Shown here: piece by piece, positions 8,476 through 14,384 of the stretch
Numbering within the stretch: the first letter of the stretch is position 1
Layout: each line of letters opens with the position of its first letter
Origin: Oxalobacteraceae bacterium UBA6704
GTDB taxonomy: Bacteria > Pseudomonadota > Gammaproteobacteria > Burkholderiales > Burkholderiaceae_D
Reading direction: 5' to 3'
Assembly (NCBI GenBank): GCA_002454505.1
Contig: DKJA01000106.1
Span: 15,638-40,308 of the forward strand
Length of the DNA: 24,671 nt
Translations under genes and position numbers: made by a program
The notes under the pieces: generated by a model
The model's input: the letters and a program-made list of their open reading frames with translations, nothing else
What the model was told of the DNA's origin: nothing
Databases searched by the model: none

Positions 8476-8504
8476 TTGCTATTGAGTCGTGCGCTATGTA
8501 TAGT
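8476..8504 (+). promoter_or_regulatory. Sigma-70 promoter of ohr
   Basis: TTGCTA (8476-8481), 17 bases, TATAGT (8499-8504), in an AT-rich stretch after the HDAC-like gene; the leader to the ATG is about 80 bases. The short palindrome CTAT-GT-ATAG (8494-8503) overlaps the -10 box and could be part of an operator. Many ohr genes are repressed by OhrR, but no ohrR gene is in the window and I cannot assign the site. Confidence 0.6.
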
Positions 8505-8591
8505 GGTGTTCATGGACGCGACGTCAGTGTCCCGGCAGCAAACAAGTAGTACGCTATCTAATCGCAAGTCAATCAACCAAGGAGTCTCATC

Positions 8592-9017
8592 ATGTCGATC
8601 GAAAAAGTCCTGTACCGCGCCAATGCCAAATCCACCGGTGGCCGCGAAGGCCAATCCATCTCCAGCGATGGCGTGCTGGACGTGAAACTGACCACCCCGA
8701 AAGAACTGGGCGGCAACGGCGCCGTCGGCACCAATCCGGAACAGCTGTTCGCTGCCGGCTACTCGGCGTGCTTCCTGGGCGCGATGAAATTCGTCGGCGG
8801 CCGCGACAAGATCGCCGTGCCGGCTGACACGTCCATCGATGCCACCGTCGGCATCGGCCCGATCCCGACCGGCTTCGGCATCGAAGTGGAACTGAAGATC
8901 TCGCTGCCGGGCCTGGACCGCGCCACCGCCGAGAAACTGGTGCAGGCCGCGCACATCGTCTGCCCTTACTCGAACGCCACCCGCGGCAACATCGACGTCA
9001 CGCTGACGATCGTTTAA
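8592..9017 (+). CDS. ohr: Organic hydroperoxide resistance protein (OsmC/Ohr family peroxidase)
   Basis: 141 residues, the usual Ohr length. It is a cytoplasmic thiol peroxidase that reduces organic and lipid hydroperoxides, normally recycled by lipoylated proteins. The peroxidatic Cys60 lies in GYSACFLGA and the resolving Cys124 in IVCPYSNATRGN, the spacing of Ohr rather than of YhfA- or OsmC-type proteins. Arg18 and Glu50 correspond to the residues that activate the cysteine. The ATG at 8592 follows AAGGAG with 7-base spacing, the best ribosome site of this part of the window, and the gene has its own promoter, so high induced expression is likely. It follows gshA and the HDAC-like gene on the same strand but seems to be a separate unit. 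Confidence 0.96.
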   Translation: MSIEKVLYRANAKSTGGREGQSISSDGVLDVKLTTPKELGGNGAVGTNPEQLFAAGYSACFLGAMKFVGGRDKIAVPADTSIDATVGIGPIPTGFGIEVELKISLPGLDRATAEKLVQAAHIVCPYSNATRGNIDVTLTIV

Positions 9018-9090
9018 GCCTCTATCGGCAAGTCCGGCCGCTGCCTTACAATGCCTGTTTGTTTTCCGTTTATCTTGCAGGCAGAGCGAC

Positions 9091-9543
9091 ATGATCGAAT
9101 GGCAGTGGCTGGAGTTTGAAAGCATCCCCCGCAGGGACCTGTATGACGTGCTGCGCCAGCGGCAGGAAGTGTTCGTGCTGGAGCAGACCTGCCTGTACCC
9201 CGACCTGGACGGCTACGACGAAGCGTCCCACCACCTGATGGCATGGCAGACGATCGCCGGCGAACGCCAGCTGGTCGCGTATCTGCGCTGCCTCGCGCCG
9301 GGCGCGAAATACACCGAGATGTCGCTGGGCCGCATCCTGACGCCGGCCATCGCCCGCGGTACCGGCATCGGCCGCCAGCTGGTCGCGGAAGGCATCCGCC
9401 GCGCCGAACTGCAGCACCCCGGCCACCGCATCCGCATCGGCGCCCAGGCCCGCCTGGAAAAATTCTACGAAAGCTTCGGCTTCGTCACCACCGGCGCGCC
9501 GTACGACGAAGACGGCATCCTGCACATCGACATGCTCCGCTGA
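9091..9543 (+). CDS. elaA: ElaA-like GNAT family N-acetyltransferase
   Basis: 150 residues, the typical ElaA length (about 150). The N-terminal part (RQRQEVFVLEQTCLYPDLDG) is the ElaA hallmark. The acetyl-CoA pyrophosphate loop is RGTGIGRQL (about 89-97), and GAQARLEKFYESFGF matches the conserved C-terminal 'Y-x-x-x-GF' of GNATs. It would transfer acetyl from acetyl-CoA to an amine; the substrate of ElaA proteins is not established. The ATG at 9091 is preceded by AGGCAGAG. A TACAAT at 9047-9052 could be a -10 box, without a convincing -35. It converges on the histidine kinase gene; the two stop codons are separated by a complex inverted repeat. Confidence 0.93.
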   Translation: MIEWQWLEFESIPRRDLYDVLRQRQEVFVLEQTCLYPDLDGYDEASHHLMAWQTIAGERQLVAYLRCLAPGAKYTEMSLGRILTPAIARGTGIGRQLVAEGIRRAELQHPGHRIRIGAQARLEKFYESFGFVTTGAPYDEDGILHIDMLR

Positions 9544-9545
9544 AA

Positions 9546-9621
9546 AAATAGGGACAGACCCTGTTTTATAGGAAAGTTTCCTGTAAAACTGGCGGTCCGC
9601 CGATGCGGTCTGTCCCTATTT
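9546..9621. repeat. Cloverleaf-like inverted repeat between convergent genes, probable terminator
   Basis: Perfect 15-bp outer arms (9546-9560 and 9607-9621, core AGGGACAGACC) enclose two more palindromes. One has 13-bp arms with one mismatch around a single base (9563-9589, core GGAAA-G-TTTCC). The other is GGCGG-T-CCGCC (9591-9601). Folded, this gives a three-way junction. It fills the space between the elaA stop (9541-9543) and the kinase stop (9620-9622), and its right arm overlaps the latter. Read on the minus strand the outer stem is followed by six T, so it should end the regulator-kinase transcript. Confidence 0.7.
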
Positions 9622-10846
9622 AAAAACTGATGATGAACCGCGCGCCGGAGGCGACGGAGCGGGCGTAGCGGACCGTGCCGCCGTTGCCGTGAATGAGCTG
9701 GCGGACCATCGCCAGGCCGATGCCGCGGCCCTGTTTCTTCGTCGAGAAGAACGGCGTGAAGATGTGGGCCGCCAGATCGTCCGGCACGCCCGCGCCGTTG
9801 TCGGCGACGTCGATGCGCAGCCGCCCGCCCCGCCCCAGCCGCGCCTGCACGTCGACGCGCGGGCGGGCCTGCTGGGACGTGGCTTCCGCCGCATTCTTCA
9901 GCAGGTTGATCAGCGCCTGTTCCAGCTGGCCCGGATCGACCAGCACCGCCAGCGACGCCGGTTCGACGGAGAAAGCGGCAATGCCGCCGTGCGTGCTCCA
10001 CTGCGGACCGACCAGCGCTTCCAGCCGCGCGAACAGCGCGCCCAGCACGACGTTCTCCGGCTGCGGCTGCGGCAACGTCGACAGACTGCGGTAGCTGGCC
10101 ACGAAGTCCACCAGGCTGGCGGCGCGGCGCGCGATCGCATCGAGAGCCGTCGATAAATCGCCGCTGACGTCGGCCGGCAGCGTATCCGCCAGTTCCGCCA
10201 GCAGGTCGTGCGACGTGCGCGACAGCGAGGCCACCGGCGTCAGCGAATTCATGATCTCGTGCGTCAGCACGTGCACCAGCTGGCGCCATGCATTCAGCGC
10301 TTCCGCTTCCAGCTGGCTTTCGACGGGCAGCAGCGCGGCGAGACGCTGGCCGCTCCCCTGCACCGTCAGCGCGGAGACGGCCACCATCGCCCGCTCCAGC
10401 CCCCGCTCCGTATCGAAGCCGACCAGCTTGCGCTCGTCCGCCGGCTGCGCCGCCAGCAGCGCATACAACGCCGAAGGATCGCTGGCGCGGCCCGGTGCGA
10501 CGAGGCGCCGCGCATTGGCATTGAGCGGCGTGACGTCGCCCGGCCCGGCCAGGTGCCCGATCGAGAACAGCGCGATCGGCGCATGCTCGAGCCGCGCCTC
10601 CAGCGCCAGCACTGCTTCCTGCTCGGGCCACATGCGCGACGCCGGTACCGGCACTTCCGCCGGCACGGTACGCGGCCCGAGCCCCGCCAGGCAGCGCCAC
10701 AGCAGCAGGCCCGCGGCAGCACTCGCGAGCGCGCACAGCACCAGCAGCCGCGGCGAATCGGGCACCGATGCCACGCACGCCCCCAGCCCCGCCAGCGCCG
10801 CTGCACAGCAGGCCACGCCCGCCTTTGAGGCCCGCTCAGATGCCAT
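9620..10846 (-). CDS. Sensor histidine kinase, NtrY-like, partner of the adjacent sigma-54 regulator
   Basis: 408 residues. Two short hydrophobic segments (about 10-27 and 33-51) anchor it in the membrane with almost no periplasmic loop. A PAS-like region (about 80-175) follows. The phosphoacceptor is His197 in VLTHEIMNSLTP, the H-box style of NtrY/NtrB-type kinases. The ATPase domain shows the N box with Asn318 (ALINLLKNAAEA), the G1 box DVADNGAGVP, the F box IFTPFFSTKK and the G2 box GRGIGLAMVRQLIHGNGG. I chose the ATG at 10846, which overlaps the end of the regulator gene by 11 bases; the frame stays open another 60 codons upstream, but that part is Arg/Trp-rich and out of frame with the regulator. 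The overlap implies translational coupling. The lack of a sensor loop suggests that it senses within the membrane or through a partner such as the transporter. Confidence 0.93.
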   Translation of the reverse strand: MASERASKAGVACCAAALAGLGACVASVPDSPRLLVLCALASAAAGLLLWRCLAGLGPRTVPAEVPVPASRMWPEQEAVLALEARLEHAPIALFSIGHLAGPGDVTPLNANARRLVAPGRASDPSALYALLAAQPADERKLVGFDTERGLERAMVAVSALTVQGSGQRLAALLPVESQLEAEALNAWRQLVHVLTHEIMNSLTPVASLSRTSHDLLAELADTLPADVSGDLSTALDAIARRAASLVDFVASYRSLSTLPQPQPENVVLGALFARLEALVGPQWSTHGGIAAFSVEPASLAVLVDPGQLEQALINLLKNAAEATSQQARPRVDVQARLGRGGRLRIDVADNGAGVPDDLAAHIFTPFFSTKKQGRGIGLAMVRQLIHGNGGTVRYARSVASGARFIISF

Positions 10847-12176
10847 GCTTTTCCAGCTTGCGGTACAGCGCCGCGCGCGACACGCCCAGCATCCGCGCCG
10901 CGTGGCTGATATTGCCCTCGGCCTGCGCCAGTGCCGCCGCGATCGCATCCCGTTCCAGCGACGACAGCGTGGCATCCTCGCGCGCCGCCACCACCGCAGT
11001 TGGCGCCACGCCCGCCGCCCCAGCAAACAAACCGAAATCGTCGAACCGGTACTCCGCCTGCGCGCCGAGGATCACGGCCCGTTCGCACGCATGCCGCAGC
11101 GCGCGCACATTGCCCTGCCAGGCATGCGCCATCAATGGACCGAGAGCATCGGCCGCCACCTGGCGCGGCGGGCGCGCATACTGCGCCTCGTACAGCGCGA
11201 GATAGTGGCGCAGCAGCTGCGGGATGTCCTCGCGCCGTTCGCGCAAAGGCGGCACGCGGATGACGATGGTATTGAGCCGGAACAGCAGGTCGGCGCGGAA
11301 CACGGCCGGATCGAACAGCCGCGTCTCGTCGAGATTGGTGGCGCTGACGATGCGCACGTCCACGCTCTCCGGCCGGTCCGCGCCGATCGGCGTGACTTCG
11401 CGGCGCTCCAGCACCGTCAGCAGCTTGGCCTGCGCGGCCAGCGGCATGTTGCCGATCTCGTCGAGGAACAGCGAGCCGCCCCGTGCGGCCTGGAACCGCC
11501 CCGCGCGGTCCGCCTTCGCATCCGTGAACGAGCCCTTGCGGTGGCCGAACAACTCGCTCTCGAACGTGGATTCGGGCAGCGCGCCCATGTCCACCGCAAG
11601 GAAAGTCCCGGCCGCGCGACGCGAGGCGGCATGAATGGCGCGCGCCACCAGCTCCTTGCCGACGCCGTTCTCGCCCAGCACCATCACGTTCGCTTCGGTG
11701 GGCGCCACGCCGGCGATCATCGCGCGCACGGCCTGCATCGCCGCCGAAGCGCCCATCAGCGCGGACGCCGCATCGGCCGAAGGCGGCCGGCGCCGCGCCA
11801 GCGCCCCATCGACGGCCGCCACCAGCCGCGCGTTATCCCACGGCTTGGTGATGAAGTCCGCCGCGCCCCGCTTCAACGCCTCCACGGCCAGCGGCACGTC
11901 GGCATACGCGGTCAATGCGATGACGGCCGGCGGATTGGCCTGGCGCCGCAGCACGTCCAGCACGGCCAGGCCTTCGGCGCCATCGGCGCGGCCCGGCGTG
12001 AAGTTGAAGTCGAGGAGCACCACGTCCGGCACCGCGCGGGCCAGCAGCGCCGGCAGCTGCGCTGGGTCGTGCAGCACCGCCACATCGCCATGGCGGCGGC
12101 GCAGCAGCATGCGCGCCGCATACGCGACATCGGCATCGTCGTCGAGGATCAGGATGCGGGCGGTGGAGTCGGACAT
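10836..12176 (-). CDS. Sigma-54-dependent response regulator (NtrC family)
   Basis: 446 residues. The receiver domain (about 7-125) has the acidic pocket LDDDAD, phosphoacceptor Asp56 (VVLLDFN) and Lys111 (ITKPW). The AAA+ domain has Walker A GENGVGKE (168-175), a sigma-54-contact loop reading GSFTDA (215-220) in place of the common GAFTGA, Walker B SLFLDE (235-240) and arginine fingers in FRADLLFRLN (293-302). A Fis-type helix-turn-helix ends the protein (about 424-441, SHAARMLGVSRAALYRKL). It would hydrolyse ATP to open sigma-54 promoters when phosphorylated by the coupled kinase. The ATG at 12176 is set by the receiver start (MSDSTARILILDDD); the open frame upstream covers the divergent control region. 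A TAGAAT -10-like box lies at 12203-12208 without a clear -35. The likely target is the hlyD operon it diverges from. Confidence 0.95.
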   Translation of the reverse strand: MSDSTARILILDDDADVAYAARMLLRRRHGDVAVLHDPAQLPALLARAVPDVVLLDFNFTPGRADGAEGLAVLDVLRRQANPPAVIALTAYADVPLAVEALKRGAADFITKPWDNARLVAAVDGALARRRPPSADAASALMGASAAMQAVRAMIAGVAPTEANVMVLGENGVGKELVARAIHAASRRAAGTFLAVDMGALPESTFESELFGHRKGSFTDAKADRAGRFQAARGGSLFLDEIGNMPLAAQAKLLTVLERREVTPIGADRPESVDVRIVSATNLDETRLFDPAVFRADLLFRLNTIVIRVPPLRERREDIPQLLRHYLALYEAQYARPPRQVAADALGPLMAHAWQGNVRALRHACERAVILGAQAEYRFDDFGLFAGAAGVAPTAVVAAREDATLSSLERDAIAAALAQAEGNISHAARMLGVSRAALYRKLEKHGI

Positions 12177-12246
12177 GGCGCGATCGGCAGTGGTGACGGG
12201 GCATTCTAGCAGCGCTTTTTGCGGCGCGGACCGGTGTTTTCGCGGC

Positions 12247-12286
12247 TGTTCGAAAGCGGACACCGGGACTTGTCCGCTTCCGGACG
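12247..12286. promoter_or_regulatory. Two tandem 16-bp palindromes, probable enhancer (UAS) for the NtrC-type regulator
   Basis: TGTTCG-AAAG-CGGACA (12247-12262) and TGTCCG-CTTC-CGGACG (12271-12286) share the pattern TGTYCG-N4-CGGACR, with centres 24 bases apart. The inner half-sites also form a 9-bp inverted repeat (12254-12262 with 12271-12279). They sit about 45-80 bases upstream of the sigma-54 promoter, where enhancer sites for such activators are often found. That the adjacent regulator binds them is inference. Confidence 0.6.
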
Positions 12287-12328
12287 AAGCCGCGGCGCCA
12301 ATGCCGGCAAAGCGCCCTGCGACGGTAC

Positions 12329-12344
12329 TGGCACGTGCCTTGCT
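12329..12344 (+). promoter_or_regulatory. Sigma-54 promoter (-24/-12) of the hlyD-ABC-permease operon
   Basis: TGGCACGTGCCTTGCT matches the consensus TGGCACG-N4-TTGC[AT] at every fixed position, with the required 10 bases between the -24 GG and the -12 GC. Transcription would start near 12355, leaving a leader of about 20 bases to the ATG at 12377. The neighbouring sigma-54 activator gene supports it. Confidence 0.85.
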
Positions 12345-12376
12345 CATGAAGACATCATCACAGCACGAGAACGACC

Positions 12377-13660
12377 ATGAACCCAGCCCACCACCTGAAA
12401 CCCGCCAGCGGCGCCGCGATGGACGTCATCGTGCCAAAGCGGCGCGGCCGCCTGATCGCGCTGGCCTGCGGCGCGATCGTCGCACTGGCCGCCGCCGGCT
12501 GGGCCGCCTGGCACTGGCTGCCGCGCGGCCTGCAGGTGGCCGGCGCGGACCTGCGCATCGCCACCGTCGAACAAGGCATCTTCCGCGACGACATCGCCGT
12601 GCGCGCCAGCGCCGAACCGCTGCATGCTGTGATGCTGGACTCGGTGGAGTCGGGCCGCGTCGAGGAAGTGTATGCCCGCGACGGCGACCTGGTGGACAAG
12701 GGGCAGCTGCTGTTCCGCATTTCGAACCCGCAGCGCAACCTGGAACTGCTGGCGCGCCAGTCCGACTACGCGCAGCAGATCTCGAATCTCTCCACGCTGC
12801 GGGTGGCGGAGCAGAGCAACCGCAGCGAACGGCGCCGCCGCCTCGACGATTTCGCGTTCGCACTGGAACAGGCGCAGAAGGCGCAGGACCGCAGCGAGCG
12901 CCTCGCCACGCAGGGCTTCATTTCCGCCGTGGCGCTGGAAGAGACCCGCGACAAGCGCGACAAGGCGCACCGCGCGCTGACGCTGGAACAGGAAAGCAAT
13001 GCGGCCGAGGACAAGGTGCGCGGCAATGCGCTGGGCCGGCTGGAGACGGCGCTCGATGGCCTCAGCACGGGGCTGGAGCTGGTGCGCCAGACGGTCGATG
13101 CGCTGGCCGTGCGGGCGCCGATCGCCGGCCGGCTGACCGACTTCCGGCTGCAGGTGGGCGAGTCGATCGTCACGGGCAAGCGCGTGGGCCGCATCGACGA
13201 TCCGCGCCGCTTCAAGCTGTCCGCCCTCATCGACGAGTTCTACCTGAACCGCGTGACGGTCGGCCGGCAGGGCGTGGTGCTGCAGGACGACCGTCGCTAC
13301 GCCGTGAAAGTCGGCACTGTCTACCCGCAGATCAAGGAAGGCCGCTTCACCGCCGAACTGCTGTTCACGCAGCAGCAGCCGGCCGTGCTGAGTCCCGGCC
13401 AGAGCCTCGATGCGCAGATCACGCTGGGCGAACCGGGGCCGGCGCTGCTGCTGCCGAACGGCGCGTTCGTCGCCGACAGCGGCGGCGCGTGGGTGTTCGT
13501 GCTGACGGATGCCACGCATGCGGAGCGCCGCCAGGTGCGCACGGGGCGTCGCAACAACGCGCAGATCGAAGTGCTGGCCGGCCTGGCCGCCGGCGAGAAG
13601 GTCATCGTGTCGTCGTACGCGCCGTTCGGCAAGGCGGCCCGGCTGCAACTGTCCTTCTGA
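12377..13660 (+). CDS. HlyD/MacA-type periplasmic adaptor of an ABC exporter
   Basis: 427 residues. There is a short cytoplasmic N-terminus, one transmembrane helix (about 25-46) and then a periplasmic part. The pattern is: lipoyl half-motif (VESGRVEEVYARDGDLVDKG), a long charged coiled-coil hairpin (about 120-235), the second lipoyl half (VRAPIAGRLTDFRLQVGESI), a beta-barrel, and a C-terminal membrane-proximal domain (VFVLTDATHAERRQVRTG). Such adaptors link an inner-membrane transporter to an outer-membrane TolC-like channel. The ATG at 12377 is the first start after the sigma-54 promoter and has only a weak ribosome site. It is the first gene of a four-gene operon; the ATPase gene follows after 43 bases. 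No outer-membrane factor gene is present, so the complex may borrow a TolC encoded elsewhere, or act only at the inner membrane. Confidence 0.9.
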   Translation: MNPAHHLKPASGAAMDVIVPKRRGRLIALACGAIVALAAAGWAAWHWLPRGLQVAGADLRIATVEQGIFRDDIAVRASAEPLHAVMLDSVESGRVEEVYARDGDLVDKGQLLFRISNPQRNLELLARQSDYAQQISNLSTLRVAEQSNRSERRRRLDDFAFALEQAQKAQDRSERLATQGFISAVALEETRDKRDKAHRALTLEQESNAAEDKVRGNALGRLETALDGLSTGLELVRQTVDALAVRAPIAGRLTDFRLQVGESIVTGKRVGRIDDPRRFKLSALIDEFYLNRVTVGRQGVVLQDDRRYAVKVGTVYPQIKEGRFTAELLFTQQQPAVLSPGQSLDAQITLGEPGPALLLPNGAFVADSGGAWVFVLTDATHAERRQVRTGRRNNAQIEVLAGLAAGEKVIVSSYAPFGKAARLQLSF

Positions 13661-13703
13661 ACCTTTTCAAAGTAATCTCTTCCTACCCAACCAAGGAATT
13701 CCC

Positions 13704-14384
13704 ATGCTCAAACTGTCAGGCGTCAGCAAGATCCACGTGGCCGGCGAGGTGCAGACCACGGCCCTCGACCGCATCGACCTCGAGATCGACGCGGGCGAAT
13801 ACGTGGCGATCACGGGGCCGTCCGGCTGCGGCAAGTCGACGCTGCTGTCGCTGCTTGGCCTGCTGGACATCCCGACCAGCGGCGACTACTGGTTCGAGGG
13901 CCGCAACGTGGCCGGCTACAGCGAAGCAAAGCTGAACGAATTGCGGCGCGGGCGCATCGGCTTCATCTTCCAGAGCTTCAACCTGATCGAGGAACTGTCC
14001 GTGTTCGAGAACGTGGAGCTGGCACTGGAATACACCGGCATGCCGTCACGCGAACGCAAGGCCAAGGTGGCGGCGATGCTGGACAAGCTGGGCGTGGCGC
14101 ACCGCGCGAAGCACCGGCCGTCGCAGCTGTCCGGCGGCCAGCAGCAGCGCGTGGCGATCGCCCGCGCGCTCGTGGCCGGCCCCGCCATCCTGCTGGCCGA
14201 CGAACCGACCGGCAACCTGGATACCGCGCATGGCGACGACGTGATGCGCCTGCTGCGCGCCATCAATGCGGAAGGCACGACGGTGGTGATGGTCACGCAC
14301 TCGCCGTCGCATGCGGCGCAGGCGTCGCGCACGCTGAACCTGCTCGATGGCCGCGTCATCGTCGACGCCCTGCGTGCCGCATGA
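13704..14384 (+). CDS. ABC transporter ATP-binding protein, LolD/MacB-type
   Basis: 226 residues, a single nucleotide-binding domain. Walker A is GPSGCGKS (38-45), the Q-loop Gln90 (FIFQSFNL), the signature LSGGQ (142-146), Walker B ILLADEP (162-168) followed by TGNLD, and the H-loop His199. FIFQSFNLIEELSVFENVELAL and DEPTGNLD place it in the LolD/MacB/FtsE group, which works with FtsX-type permeases as mechanotransmitters rather than as substrate channels. The ATG at 13704 has AAGGAA 5 bases upstream; the frame extends upstream into hlyD sequence in another phase, which I reject. The stop TGA overlaps the ATG of the first permease (ATGA, 14381-14384), so the two are translationally coupled. 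Confidence 0.95.
   Translation: MLKLSGVSKIHVAGEVQTTALDRIDLEIDAGEYVAITGPSGCGKSTLLSLLGLLDIPTSGDYWFEGRNVAGYSEAKLNELRRGRIGFIFQSFNLIEELSVFENVELALEYTGMPSRERKAKVAAMLDKLGVAHRAKHRPSQLSGGQQQRVAIARALVAGPAILLADEPTGNLDTAHGDDVMRLLRAINAEGTTVVMVTHSPSHAAQASRTLNLLDGRVIVDALRAA

Noticed and set aside
10847..11026. 60-codon upstream extension of the histidine kinase
   Set aside because: It is an Arg/Trp-rich alternate frame within the regulator gene; the 11-base overlap start is the usual coupled arrangement.
12177..12347. 57-codon upstream extension of the sigma-54 response regulator
   Set aside because: The extension would cover the enhancer palindromes and the sigma-54 promoter, and the receiver domain starts at the ATG at 12176.
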